A stretch of 64,000 nucleotides of DNA from Catalinimonas alkaloidigena (GCF_900100765.1 NZ_FNFO01000006.1:248001-312000), one strand, 5' to 3'. Shown: positions 52,107 to 61,210, numbered from the stretch's first letter. Notes: generated from the letters alone by a model not told the origin. Numbers and translations: made by a program.

Positions 52107-52138
52107 CTCCTGATCGGCAAAAGCTGGTCAGGAGTTTC
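52107..52138 (+). terminator. probable terminator behind the T9SS cargo gene
   Basis: CTCCTGA and TCAGGAG form a 7-bp stem with a 14-base loop, followed by TTTCT. The T-tract is weak. Confidence 0.5.
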
Positions 52139-52172
52139 TATGTAAGGTCTGGTCCGTAAGAACCTTCGCGCT

Positions 52173-53738
52173 CTAAGCTTTTTTCGCATACAGCACGGCC
52201 AGGGCTTCGGCGCAGCGTTCGCCGTCGAGGGCGGCCGACATGATGCCTCCGGCAAACCCGGCCCCTTCTCCGCAGGGATAAAGTCGTTTGAGCTGAACGT
52301 GTTCGAGGGTTTCTCTATCCCGGGGAATGCGCACCGGCGACGACGTACGGCTCTCCACCCCGACGATCTGGGCATCGTTGGTGAAATAGCCGCGCATTTT
52401 CCGGCCAAAATCCTGGAAGCCGCGGCGCAGCCGCTCACTGATGAACGGAGGCAACACGTCGTCCATCACCACGGAAGTCAGGCCTGGTTGGTAGGAAGTG
52501 TCGAGCAACGAAGAAGAGACTTTGCGGTGCACAAAATCGCCGAGGCGTTGGGCCGGGGCGTTTTGCGTTCCCCCTGCCACGGCGCAGGCGCGTTGCTCGA
52601 CTTCGCGTTGCAGGGCCAGCCCGGCCAGCGGTCCGAGGTCTGCGAACCGTTGCCAATCTTCCGGCTCTACGGAGACCACAATGCCCGAATTGGCGTACCT
52701 GGAATCGCGGCGGGAAGGCGACATGCCGTTGACGACAACCTCGCCGGGAGCGGTGGCCGCGGGCACGATAAACCCACCCGGACACATGCAAAACGAAAAG
52801 ACACCCCGTTTCAGTCCCTCGAAATTGACCTGCGACACCAGTGCGTACGACGAAGCGGGCAGGTACGGCCCCCGGTCTTCGCAGTTGTATTGGATGCGGT
52901 CGATGAGCGCCTGCGGGTGCTCCACTCGGACGCCCATTGCAAACGGTTTGGCCTCCAGGTAGACGCCGCGCCGGTGCAACAGTTCGAAGACGTCGCGCGC
53001 CGAGTGGCCGGTCGCCAGAATGACGCCCAACCCTTCGATCCGGTCGCCCGCCTGGGTGACCACACCCCGCAGCTCGCCTTCCTGCAAAAGCAGGTCAGTG
53101 ACTTTCGTATCGAAATGGACTTCGCCCCCGGCGTCCCGAATGCTTTCGCGAAGCGCCATCACCAGGTTGGGCAACTTGTTGGTGCCGATGTGCGGATGCG
53201 CGTCGACCAGAATTTCGGACGTAGCGCCGTGGGCGACCATAATTTCCAGAATACGCCGCACGTCGCCGCGTTTTTTGGAGCGCGTGTACAGCTTTCCGTC
53301 CGAATACGTGCCGGCCCCGCCCTCCCCGAAACAGTAATTGGATTCGGGATTGACGACGTGTTCTTTGTTGATCGCTGCCAGGTCGCGCCGCCGCATCCGC
53401 ACGTCTTGCCCCCGTTCCAGGACAATAGGTTTCAGGCCCTTCTCGATCAGGCGCAAGGCCGCAAACAACCCGGCTGGCCCCGCCCCCACGATCACGACCG
53501 GATCGGCCTGCGAGACGTCGGGATAGTCTTTGACGAAGTCAATAAGTGGCGGCAATGCATTGCCTACGTCTACCGTGACGTTGACGCGCACCTGACGTCC
53601 GCGGGCGTCGATGGAACGGCGGGCGACCCGCACGGCGGTGTCAGAAGAAAGGGAAAAGCGGCGGCGTACTTCGTCGCGCAGGGCGTCTTCCTGGTACGCG
53701 AGGTCCGGCGGAAGAATGAGGGTATGTTGCTGGTGCAT
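52173..53738 (-). CDS. FAD-dependent dehydrogenase (COG2509-like)
   Basis: 521 residues from MHQQHTLILPPDLAY; a frame extension upstream overlaps the next gene and is rejected. After an N-terminal domain of about 85 residues (LRDEVRRRFSLSS, VRVARRSIDARGRQVRVNV) comes an FAD-binding domain with VVIVGAGPAGLFAALRLIEKG, and further on CFGEGGAGTYSDGKLYTR, VILATGHSARDVFELL and LYPCGEGAGFAGGIMSAALDG. These are the marks of the uncharacterised FAD-dependent dehydrogenase family. It is cytosolic and of unknown substrate, though geranylgeranyl-reductase-like or electron-transfer roles have been suggested for relatives. Confidence 0.9.
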   Translation of the reverse strand: MHQQHTLILPPDLAYQEDALRDEVRRRFSLSSDTAVRVARRSIDARGRQVRVNVTVDVGNALPPLIDFVKDYPDVSQADPVVIVGAGPAGLFAALRLIEKGLKPIVLERGQDVRMRRRDLAAINKEHVVNPESNYCFGEGGAGTYSDGKLYTRSKKRGDVRRILEIMVAHGATSEILVDAHPHIGTNKLPNLVMALRESIRDAGGEVHFDTKVTDLLLQEGELRGVVTQAGDRIEGLGVILATGHSARDVFELLHRRGVYLEAKPFAMGVRVEHPQALIDRIQYNCEDRGPYLPASSYALVSQVNFEGLKRGVFSFCMCPGGFIVPAATAPGEVVVNGMSPSRRDSRYANSGIVVSVEPEDWQRFADLGPLAGLALQREVEQRACAVAGGTQNAPAQRLGDFVHRKVSSSLLDTSYQPGLTSVVMDDVLPPFISERLRRGFQDFGRKMRGYFTNDAQIVGVESRTSSPVRIPRDRETLEHVQLKRLYPCGEGAGFAGGIMSAALDGERCAEALAVLYAKKA

Positions 53739-53835
53739 CCGGGTAAGGTAGTGATCCTTAAAACGGTAAAGTGCAAAGGTACGAACTCTTCCGGTGCTGA
53801 TCAGGCATTTCCCGGCCCCGCAATTCCCCAAAGGG

Positions 53836-54501
53836 TCAGAAGCGTTGCCGGACGACGTACCCCACTTTGACGCCCAGCGCCAGGTTAAGCCCGGCGGCCC
53901 GTCCGGATCGGTCATGTCCCAGCACATCAAAGTCGTTGACGGCCGCCTCTTCTCGCGGACCAAGCACGTGTCCAAAGGTGGTTTGCCGCTGCCGAAAGCC
54001 TACCCCCGTGTAGCCATCTACCCGCAGCCGCGCCCACGTGTATTGCACACCGACCAGCGCCTGCACACCCCATTTTTGTCGATGATAGTCGGCCCGTTCG
54101 AACGCGATCATGCCCTCGTAGTGACGGCCCTCCCAACGTTCGTACTGCCCATCGTGTAACGTGGCGCGGCTCTGGAGCGCAAATCCTTCCAGCCCTACGT
54201 ACATCCGCGTCGGGTATGAGGTCGAATTCGGAACATAGTACTTCACCTGCGGGCGGATTTCCAGAAAATGATACGACGAAGCCACGCCCATTCCGCGGGC
54301 CGTAAGGCCGTGGCCGGTACCCACATCCAGTGCTACTCCCCAGCGCACAGTGCTGACTTCCGCCCCGAACCGGTGACGCGCCAGCGGGTCCAGGTACGTC
54401 AGCGGCATGAGGTGCACGTCCAGGTTCCAGGGGCGGGAAAATGCCTGGGCCGAAGCGTGGAACGACAGGCCCGACAGCAGAAGGAGAAAAAGCGTCTTCA
54501 T
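53836..54501 (-). CDS. outer membrane beta-barrel protein
   Basis: 221 residues from MKTLFLLLLSGLSFHASAQ (signal peptide). The mature part has alternating polar and aromatic strands (WNLDVHLMPLTYLDP, FLEIRPQVKYYV, RMYVGLEGFALQSRATL, WGVQALVGVQYTW) and ends with VKVGYVVRQRF, as in outer-membrane barrels that end in Phe. The type is like DUF3575 or small OmpA-like barrels. It lies 79 bases behind the MORN-repeat gene in the same direction, so both could belong to one operon. Confidence 0.8.
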   Translation of the reverse strand: MKTLFLLLLSGLSFHASAQAFSRPWNLDVHLMPLTYLDPLARHRFGAEVSTVRWGVALDVGTGHGLTARGMGVASSYHFLEIRPQVKYYVPNSTSYPTRMYVGLEGFALQSRATLHDGQYERWEGRHYEGMIAFERADYHRQKWGVQALVGVQYTWARLRVDGYTGVGFRQRQTTFGHVLGPREEAAVNDFDVLGHDRSGRAAGLNLALGVKVGYVVRQRF

Positions 54502-54580
54502 GGCGCAAATCTCTATCGAACCCGGCGCTTGCCCTTGGAGATTCCCGACATGTGGGCAGACTCGCTGCGCCTGAGCGGCG

Positions 54581-56380
54581 CTAGAAAAAGTACCCGGCCG
54601 TGACGCCCACCCGCACCGGCACAATGACACGGCTGTTCAGTTGCCGTTTGAAGACCGACCGCCACTCGGGGTTCTCGATCTCCCAGTCGCGTTCGATGGT
54701 ACGGTACCCAATGCCGACGCCCCCGTAGAAATCAAGCGCCAGATGCGCCCCCTCCCATCGCCAGAACTGGCGTGCGCCCATCAGGAACGAGAGCGCATAC
54801 CGTTTTTCGCGGGCGGCCAGCAGGCGAGGGGAACTGAGCTGGCCCACCGAATCGCGGACAAAAGCCTGGTGCGTTCGGTTCACGTACTGCAACTCCTGCC
54901 CCCAATACCACACGTCGAGCAGACCGCCAGGGTGGTAAAGCTTTTGCCGCAACTCGACAGCATAGCCCGTGCGGAACGGACGATTCAGGTACGCGTCGGA
55001 GGGTTTGTAGAAAAAGGGATTGCGTAGCCAGTTGATGCCCAGCTCGTAGCCCAGCCGGTTTTCCAGGTAATACTCGATCGACAGCGGCAGCTGCCCGAAC
55101 GCGGTCGCCAGCGGGTTGGTACTGACGATGACCGTACGCAGTTCGTTCACCCGGGGGCGGAAGTAGCGCAAACGACGGCGACGCAAGATCAGATCGGGCT
55201 TATCGACCGGGCCCAGCGAATCGCGCACGGCCAGCGTGGCTTCTATCGACGGCGTTTGGTACGCCTGATAATAGCCGGCCAACAGACCTTCGGGCGTATA
55301 GAACGTCCACTCGCCGACCCGCTCGAACCCTTCCATGGCGCCTTCGGTTTTGAGTTTGCCGTCCGGATAAAATCCCACGTAGTGGCCCTGCCCCTGTTCG
55401 TACTGGGCTTTGCCCTCCTGCCAGCCGTTTTCGTTGAAGAATTCCCAGGCACCAGCGGGCACCCCTTCTTGCATTTGCCCGCGCATTTTCAGCATCCCGT
55501 TCTCATAGTACTCCTCGTAGGGACCGTTGCCGTTGTTGAAGTGCAGCTGCGCCTTGAATTTCCCGCTGGGGTAGAGCATCTCCCACGCCCCTTCTTTCAA
55601 TCCGGCTTGTTCGGTGCCCCGTGCACTGACCGACCCGTCTTCGTGGTAATACACCCAGGTACCGTCTTTGGCCCCCTGCCGGTACCCGCCTTCGGCAGCC
55701 AGCGTATCGTTCGGGTGAAAAAAGCGCCAAGGCCCTACGCGCTGGCCGTTAGCCTCCTCGCCGATGGCCTGCAAATGTCCGTTTTCGTGATAATAGCGCC
55801 AGAGGCTGTCGCTGGCTTCGTGGTGCAACCAGCCTTCGGCACGCACCTCGCCCGAAGGATAATACCCTACGTAGCGCGCCACGTCGCCCTGATAGGTTCG
55901 TTCGTTGAGGAGATTGCCTTCGGCGTCGTACCCGCGCCAGACTCCGATGCGCGTTTCACCCGCGAACACGCCTCGCTCGCTGAGGGTGCCGTTGGGATGG
56001 TAGAAGCGCCACTCGCCGACCTTGCGTCCGGCCTCCCAGTTGCCTTCCTGTTCCAGCCGGCCTTCCTTGTCGAAGTACTGCCAGTGCCCTACGGGCTGGT
56101 TGGCGCGCAACAAGCCGCGCATGCGGGGTTTGCCGTTTTCGTGGTACCAGGTCCAGGTGCCGGTCGCGACGCCGCGCTCGTACTGGCCTTTGACCATCAG
56201 CAGGCCATGAGAATAGTATTGCTCGTAACTGCCCCACAGTTGTCCGTCGGGAGCCACAAAAAAGCGGGATTTCAGATGCGTATGCTCGTCGTCGTACCAA
56301 CGGGTGGTGAGCTGTTGCGCCGCCGCGGTTCCCGTTAGCATTCCCCAGGTCAACAGACACCATAGCCAACTAGCGCGCAT
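54581..56380 (-). CDS. MORN-repeat (YwqK-like) protein with a C-terminal beta-barrel-like domain
   Basis: 599 residues with a signal peptide (WLWCLLTWGMLTGTAAAQ). Residues 45-385 contain about 14 tandem units of 22-24 residues of the MORN/YwqK type, pattern GxWxxYxxxGxLxxxGxYxxGxxxG (for example GTWTWYHENGKPRMRGLLRAN and GVWRGYDAEGNLLNERTYQG). Residues 400-599 form a different, aromatic beta-rich domain (LPLSIEYYLENRLGYELGINW, GYAVELRQKLYHP, GARQFWRWEGAHLALDFYGGVGIGYR) that ends in VGVTAGYFF, like an outer-membrane barrel. The combination suggests a repeat arm anchored in the outer membrane. Function unknown. It lies 35 bases behind the tryptophan dioxygenase gene. Confidence 0.82.
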   Translation of the reverse strand: MRASWLWCLLTWGMLTGTAAAQQLTTRWYDDEHTHLKSRFFVAPDGQLWGSYEQYYSHGLLMVKGQYERGVATGTWTWYHENGKPRMRGLLRANQPVGHWQYFDKEGRLEQEGNWEAGRKVGEWRFYHPNGTLSERGVFAGETRIGVWRGYDAEGNLLNERTYQGDVARYVGYYPSGEVRAEGWLHHEASDSLWRYYHENGHLQAIGEEANGQRVGPWRFFHPNDTLAAEGGYRQGAKDGTWVYYHEDGSVSARGTEQAGLKEGAWEMLYPSGKFKAQLHFNNGNGPYEEYYENGMLKMRGQMQEGVPAGAWEFFNENGWQEGKAQYEQGQGHYVGFYPDGKLKTEGAMEGFERVGEWTFYTPEGLLAGYYQAYQTPSIEATLAVRDSLGPVDKPDLILRRRRLRYFRPRVNELRTVIVSTNPLATAFGQLPLSIEYYLENRLGYELGINWLRNPFFYKPSDAYLNRPFRTGYAVELRQKLYHPGGLLDVWYWGQELQYVNRTHQAFVRDSVGQLSSPRLLAAREKRYALSFLMGARQFWRWEGAHLALDFYGGVGIGYRTIERDWEIENPEWRSVFKRQLNSRVIVPVRVGVTAGYFF

Positions 56381-56415
56381 CAGAATCGGTATTGGGTGAG
56401 CGAAGTAGCTGTAAG

Positions 56416-57456
56416 TTAGTCAGATTTGGGCGAAGTCTCTTCCGAAGAAGCGACATATCCGTTGCGCTTTTCGTTCGACATGGCGCGCGTCCCCCAGGCA
56501 CTGCGCTCGGATTCTTCCCACAATTCGGGAAAGAAAATGCGCTGCTGGAAGCGGGGAGGCAGGTATTTCTGCCAGTTGGTTCCGCCGGTGGCGGCAATCA
56601 CTTCCGGTTCGCGATGCAGGTACTTGCCGGCCGAACGCAGGTGCGCCATCGGCCAGGTAACGTTCACACTCAGGTCGAAGGCCCGCATGGCAACTTTGAC
56701 CGTCTCGCGCTGAACATCGTCCACGTCCAGCGTCAGGTACTTCTGCCACAGGTTCTTTTCCTGGAAGCGGTGGGCGGTCCGCAGCAGTTCGTCGCGGTAT
56801 TTTCGCTCGAAATGTTGCAGGGTAAGCGTTTCGTCGCCGGTGGCCAGTTCGGTCGCGCCGCGCTTCCAGTACACTTCCTGGTACATCGCTTCCAGCGAGG
56901 CGCCGCGCAGGCCCTCCCGCTGGTCGCGGTTCACCAGGTTGATCAGATCGGTCGAGGCCAGTTCGATCAACCGGTACTGCACGGACTGAAACCCACTGGC
57001 GGGCAACAGGGCCATCCGGAACTTGCGGAACTGCGCCGGCTCCATGCCCTCAACCATCACCTCGAACGAGGTAATCAGGATCTTGAAATAGCGATTCATG
57101 CGCTCCAGGCGCATCAGAAACGTCTCGGCCGTCAGGTGCGGATCGTCGGCGAGCTGTTCCTGTTCCCAGCGCACCAGCTTGAAGTACAGCTCCGTGGTTT
57201 GATGATAGACGATGAACACCATCTCGTCGGGAAACTCCGTACGGGGCGTCTGGAGTCCCAACAGCGCATCGAGGTGAATGTAGTCCCAGTAATTCAGGTA
57301 GTCGGTGTAAAGCAGGCCTTCCAGGTAGGCGGGTAAATCCTGTCCTGTGGTGCCATACTTCTCTTTTAGTGCCCGGATTTTGTCCAGCAGATCAGGATCA
57401 AGTTCGGAAGAAGCTGCCGACGGAGTGCCGGAAGACTTAGGTTTCGGATCGGACAT
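56416..57456 (-). CDS. tryptophan 2,3-dioxygenase
   Basis: 346 residues, a little longer than characterised bacterial enzymes because of a Ser/Pro-rich N-terminal tail. The family's signatures are present: LNYWDYIHLDALLGLQ, VYHQTTELYFKLVRWE with His85 of the active site, LRGASLEAMYQEVYWKRGA, and in the C-terminal part WPMAHLRSAGKYLHREPEVI and ATGGTNWQKYLPP around the proximal heme region. It opens the indole ring of L-tryptophan with O2 to N-formylkynurenine, the first step of the kynurenine pathway. Cytoplasmic, heme-dependent. It is divergent from the glutaryl-CoA dehydrogenase gene. No other kynurenine gene is in the window. Confidence 0.9.
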   Translation of the reverse strand: MSDPKPKSSGTPSAASSELDPDLLDKIRALKEKYGTTGQDLPAYLEGLLYTDYLNYWDYIHLDALLGLQTPRTEFPDEMVFIVYHQTTELYFKLVRWEQEQLADDPHLTAETFLMRLERMNRYFKILITSFEVMVEGMEPAQFRKFRMALLPASGFQSVQYRLIELASTDLINLVNRDQREGLRGASLEAMYQEVYWKRGATELATGDETLTLQHFERKYRDELLRTAHRFQEKNLWQKYLTLDVDDVQRETVKVAMRAFDLSVNVTWPMAHLRSAGKYLHREPEVIAATGGTNWQKYLPPRFQQRIFFPELWEESERSAWGTRAMSNEKRNGYVASSEETSPKSD

Positions 57457-57568
57457 AAGGGGAATATTAGCGCGGCACAGCCGCTTCTTTGCCGGGATAT
57501 GGGCCCCGACACGATCGATATAAATGCGTAAATTTGAGCATAGATTGAGCTAATTCCAACTCTGCCGC

Positions 57569-58786
57569 ATGATTCCTACACAAACACCTGATACCCAGCG
57601 CACTCGCAAGGCCCCAGACCTGTTTGAGTCGCCGGATTTTTACGACCTCGACGATCTGCTGACCGACGAGCACAAGCTGATTCGCAGCACGATGCGCGAG
57701 TTTGTGAAACGTGAAATTTCGCCCATCATCGAAGATTGTGCCGAGCGTGCCCACTTCCCCTACGAGATCGTGCGCAAGTTTGGAGAGATCGGTGCCTTCG
57801 GCCCTACCATTCCGACGGAATACGGCGGCGGCGGACTCGATTACATTGCCTACGGGCTCATCATGCAGGAAATCGAACGCGGCGACTCGGGCATGCGCTC
57901 CACGGCGTCGGTGCAGGGGTCGCTCGTGATGTTCCCGATCTACGAATTTGGCTCGGAAGCACAGCGGCAGAAATACCTTCCCAAACTGGCCTCGGGCGAG
58001 TGGCTCGGCTGTTTCGGTCTGACCGAACCCGACCACGGCTCCAACCCCGGCGGCATGCGCTCTACGCTGCGCGACGCCGGCGACCATTACGTGTTGAACG
58101 GCAGCAAGATGTGGATCTCCAACTCGCCCAAAGCAGACGTGGCGGTCGTTTGGGCCAAAGACGACAACGGACGCATCAAAGGGGTGATTGTGGAGAAAGG
58201 CATGGAAGGCTTTTCGGCGCCGGAAATCCACGGCAAGTGGTCGCTCCGCGCCAGCATCACCGGCGAACTGGTCTTCGACAACGTTAAAATCCCGAAAGAA
58301 AACGTCCTGCCCGGCAAAGACGGCCTCGGTGCACCGCTCAAATGCCTCGACTCCGCCCGGTATGGCATTGCCTGGGGGGCACTAGGCGCGGCGATGGACT
58401 GTTACGACACGGCCCGCCGCTACGCGCTGGAACGCCATCAGTTCGGCAAACCCATTGCATCGTTCCAACTGGTGCAGAAGAAGCTTTCGGAAATGCTGAC
58501 CGAAATTACCAAAGGGCAACTGCTGGTGCTGCGCCTCGGCCAACTGAAAAATGCCGGAAAAGCCACCACGGCGCAGGTCTCGATGGCGAAACGCAACAAC
58601 GTGGAGATCGCGCTGAACATCGCCCGCGAAGCCCGGCAAATCCTCGGCGGCATGGGCATCACGAACGATTACCCCATCATGCGCCACATGATGAACCTGG
58701 AATCGGTTGTGACCTATGAAGGTACGCACGACATCCACCTGCTCATTCTCGGTCAGGAAATCACCGGCATCCAGGCCTTTAAATAA
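57569..58786 (+). CDS. gcdH: acyl-CoA dehydrogenase, glutaryl-CoA dehydrogenase type
   Basis: 405 residues. The acyl-CoA dehydrogenase fold is complete: N-terminal helical domain, FAD-binding middle domain (LGCFGLTEPDHGSNPGGM, YVLNGSKMWISNSP), and C-terminal helical domain (ARRYALERHQFGKPIASFQLVQKKLSEM, ARQILGGMGITNDYPIMRHMMNLESVVTYEGTHDIH). The catalytic base Glu is at position 384 (YEGTHDIH), and the sequence pattern is that of the glutaryl-CoA branch. The enzyme oxidises and decarboxylates glutaryl-CoA to crotonyl-CoA in lysine and tryptophan breakdown, passing electrons to electron-transfer flavoprotein. The divergent tryptophan dioxygenase gene supports a catabolic role. Confidence 0.9.
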   Translation: MIPTQTPDTQRTRKAPDLFESPDFYDLDDLLTDEHKLIRSTMREFVKREISPIIEDCAERAHFPYEIVRKFGEIGAFGPTIPTEYGGGGLDYIAYGLIMQEIERGDSGMRSTASVQGSLVMFPIYEFGSEAQRQKYLPKLASGEWLGCFGLTEPDHGSNPGGMRSTLRDAGDHYVLNGSKMWISNSPKADVAVVWAKDDNGRIKGVIVEKGMEGFSAPEIHGKWSLRASITGELVFDNVKIPKENVLPGKDGLGAPLKCLDSARYGIAWGALGAAMDCYDTARRYALERHQFGKPIASFQLVQKKLSEMLTEITKGQLLVLRLGQLKNAGKATTAQVSMAKRNNVEIALNIAREARQILGGMGITNDYPIMRHMMNLESVVTYEGTHDIHLLILGQEITGIQAFK

Positions 58787-58855
58787 GTGCATCGGCGCGG
58801 CGCGCTGGTCGGTGAGCAGTTTTCGGTAGCCAGGCGGCAGGTGGTGGTGCATCGG

Positions 58856-58888
58856 ATGCACTACCTCGGCGAGAACATCGACCAGAAA
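58856..58888 (+). repeat. 33-base near-copy of phosphoglucomutase codons 197-207
   Basis: Read from ATG, these bases encode MHYLGENIDQK, the same eleven residues as in the phosphoglucomutase gene 3 kb downstream (61799-61831). The three base differences are all at third codon positions. Here the frame continues only as TAGRV and stops. It could be a remnant of a duplicated gene. Confidence 0.45.
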
Positions 58889-59000
58889 ACAGCGGGCCGC
58901 GTATGAAAACGTGAGCGCGGAACAGAACATGAGACGCACGCTTCACTTTCAACGCTGAGCTTTACACGTTTCAACTCCTAACCCAATCACCCACTCCCCT

Positions 59001-59291
59001 ATGCCCCAGTTCATTGTAACGGCCCACGATTACACCGACCCGCAGGCGCTGGAACGCCGCATGTCCGTGCGCGAAGCTCATCTGGAAAATGTTCGCAAGC
59101 TGAAAGCCGACGGCAAGTTTGTGATTGGGGGCGCAACGCTGGATGCGGAAGGCAAGATGAACGGCTCCGTGGCCATTTTCGACTTTCCGACGCAGGAAGA
59201 GCTGGAAGCTTTTCTGAGCACCGACCCCTACGTGGCGGGGCGCGTCTGGGAAACGTACGAGATCAAACCTTACCGGGTCGCCAACGTCTGA
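59001..59291 (+). CDS. YciI-family protein
   Basis: 96 residues, one YciI-like ferredoxin-fold domain: MPQFIVTAHDYTDPQALERRMSVREAHLENV, the conserved His (residue 27) and Asp-rich motif, then FDFPTQEELEAFLSTDPYVAGRVWETYEIKPY. Family members have dehalogenase-like or hydrolytic roles in some cases, but most are uncharacterised. It lies 214 bases behind gcdH and converges on a nucleoside hydrolase gene with a 19-base gap. Confidence 0.92.
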   Translation: MPQFIVTAHDYTDPQALERRMSVREAHLENVRKLKADGKFVIGGATLDAEGKMNGSVAIFDFPTQEELEAFLSTDPYVAGRVWETYEIKPYRVANV

Positions 59292-59310
59292 GCCATCCGC
59301 CCGCTTTTCA

Positions 59311-60396
59311 TCACCGTCCGTTGGTATCGGGCTGGTGCATCATCAGGGATTCGATCACCCGGGCCACCGAATCAGGGGCCGTCTTTTCGACCAGGTAGGC
59401 GTGTGGGCCGTTCGGATCGTCACGCCAGCCGTTGCTGCCGTCGGGTTGGGACACAAAATACCCCCGCTGCACCCGATAGAACGGCGCAGGGCTCATCACG
59501 GCGGCCAGCGTTGCCGTCTGATCCCAACTCATCCGCCCGGCCGAATCTTCTTCGGCCAGTGGCATGCTGATGGCAAAGGCATGGCGCACAGGGCTTTCGG
59601 CCGGACCATCGGCCACCAACCGCAGGCCCGTTTTGACGCGTTGCCCGATTTCGAACCCGCTGAACAGAATCGGCGTCGGCCAGTGCTCGATTGCTTCGCG
59701 CGCGGCCGTCGAGTCCGTGTAGACGTTGAACTCCCGCCCTTCGGGAAAGCGCCCGGCCATGGCCACCCATTGTTTTACTTTTTGTTTGACCAAAGCTTCG
59801 CCCGGCAACGGCGACAGCGAATCGGGAGCTGACTGGAGGAGGTCACGCAGGTTGGTCAGAAAACCGACGGAGACGATGATGACGCTGGTATCGGGCTGGG
59901 CTGACAGCACGCGGCGGTAGAGCGTAACGGCATCTGACACCTCGCCGGTGGAGGCGACGGCATGCGGATAGTGGGCCACCAGCGTATCGGGCCAGTACTG
60001 GACAGCGCCCAAGTTGACACTGCCCGCCGGCGGCGCGCCGATCGGCAAATCCGGACGGCCAAAATAGGTATTGAGTACGTCGATGCTGGGCGCTACCAGC
60101 GGATGCCGGTTGGAGGCCACCGTCGCCAAAATGCGTACGCGTCCCTGGTCGGCCAGCGCATGCAACAGCGCCAGAGCACCCACGTCGTCGTAATCGGGAC
60201 CAAAGTCGGTATCGAAAATCACGGACACCGGCGCGGCGGTATCGGAGGCGACGTCAGGGGTAGTGGCACGGTCCTGCGGCTTTCCGGAGGGCTGGCAAGC
60301 GATGCCTGCCAACACACCGGAAAGCGCAAGCCAGTACGGCACGGGCCGGAAAAAACGTGATTTACTCAACCTGCCAGACCACTTCTTTGGTACCAC
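59311..60396 (-). CDS. exported nucleoside hydrolase (lipoprotein)
   Basis: 361 residues from the ATG; a TTG nine codons on would avoid most of the 35-base overlap with the upstream gene. A signal peptide ends in the lipobox LAGIAC. The catalytic Ca2+ motif is IFDTDFGPDYDDVGAL (D-x-D-x4-D-x-DD). Other family segments are ATVASNRHPLVAPSIDVLNTYFGR, VGFLTNLRDLLQS and the C-terminal SWDQTATLAAVMSP. The enzyme class splits ribonucleosides to base and ribose. The export signal places it in the periplasm or on the surface, so it may serve scavenging. Confidence 0.9.
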   Translation of the reverse strand: MVPKKWSGRLSKSRFFRPVPYWLALSGVLAGIACQPSGKPQDRATTPDVASDTAAPVSVIFDTDFGPDYDDVGALALLHALADQGRVRILATVASNRHPLVAPSIDVLNTYFGRPDLPIGAPPAGSVNLGAVQYWPDTLVAHYPHAVASTGEVSDAVTLYRRVLSAQPDTSVIIVSVGFLTNLRDLLQSAPDSLSPLPGEALVKQKVKQWVAMAGRFPEGREFNVYTDSTAAREAIEHWPTPILFSGFEIGQRVKTGLRLVADGPAESPVRHAFAISMPLAEEDSAGRMSWDQTATLAAVMSPAPFYRVQRGYFVSQPDGSNGWRDDPNGPHAYLVEKTAPDSVARVIESLMMHQPDTNGR

Positions 60397-60784
60397 TTTT
60401 CGTCAGCAGCAGGATTCGTGTCGGGTTGGGCACCAGCACCAATCGGGTGATCATATTGGGATAGTCGTCGGCGTCTACCAGCACGCCTTCGTTCTGGCTG
60501 ACGTCGTAGGTAGGCTTGCCGTTACGCTTTTCTTTGGTTTTCTGGTACTTTTTCGCCAGGTAAGCGATGGGCAGCAGCACGTCGTTGTCAGGGCAAAATT
60601 CGTCGTGTACTACATGAAAAGCTTCTTCGAGGTAGGTCCCGTAGTGACTCAGAAATTCGTCTTCCATCTGATGGAGCTCGTCTTCCACTTCGTCGTAGCG
60701 CTCGTCGTTATACTGCATCTGGCTCAGTTCTGTTTTTTTCTCCACCAGCGCTATCAGGTCGTTGTCGAGCTGATTGGTATTCAT
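60362..60784 (-). CDS. small acidic protein of unknown function
   Basis: 140 residues from MNTNQLDNDLIAL; an upstream in-frame ATG adds ten residues. No signal peptide. An N-terminal helical part rich in Glu and Asp (VEKKTELSQMQYNDERYDEVEDELHQMEDEFLSHYG) is followed by a region with conserved-looking FCPDNDVLLPIAYLAKKYQ and a beta-rich end (NMITRLVLVPNPTRILLLTKSG). Not recognised as a named family. It is translated just in front of the nucleoside hydrolase gene, whose start overlaps its last 35 bases. Confidence 0.65.
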   Translation of the reverse strand: MNTNQLDNDLIALVEKKTELSQMQYNDERYDEVEDELHQMEDEFLSHYGTYLEEAFHVVHDEFCPDNDVLLPIAYLAKKYQKTKEKRNGKPTYDVSQNEGVLVDADDYPNMITRLVLVPNPTRILLLTKSGTKEVVWQVE

Positions 60785-61210
60785 ATATATTCCAAATAGG
60801 GTTACAAAATACAAAGCTGAAAATACTACCGCATCTTTGCAAAAATATTTCTGCCCAGCGGCCGAAAACCGCCCACCAACCGTCGTCGTGGGCCGTTGGG
60901 CTGGTGCAGACAGCGGTGGCTTTTCCCGTCATGTGCGTTCCAGCAACGGCGCCCCGAGCAAGATTTTGCGGTTTAGCGGGCGTGCTGTGAATTATCTAAA
61001 AAATGAAATTAAGTTTGTGAGGCGCCACCTGCCGCCGCAACGAGCACACCGCGCCCCGCCGCCCAGGCCGTAGAACGATGAAAAGAAGCCGGACCCGAAG
61101 GTTAACTCTGCGCTCCTTTCCACGTTCAACCTTACACCTGTCGGCTGCAAAACAGCACACAACCCTTTAACCAACACGTACTAAACCCAATAACAGAATA
61201 ACTGATCGAC
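60785..61210. other. 426-base intergenic stretch before the phosphoglucomutase gene
   Basis: No gene is supported on either strand. The part at 61095-61165 has the CTTTCCACGTTCAACC-like low-complexity sequence that is also seen at 58930-58980. Confidence 0.4.

Noticed and set aside
52299-53870. 523-codon open frame opposite the FAD dehydrogenase gene
   Set aside because: Antisense shadow caused by strong third-position GC bias; no homologous pattern.
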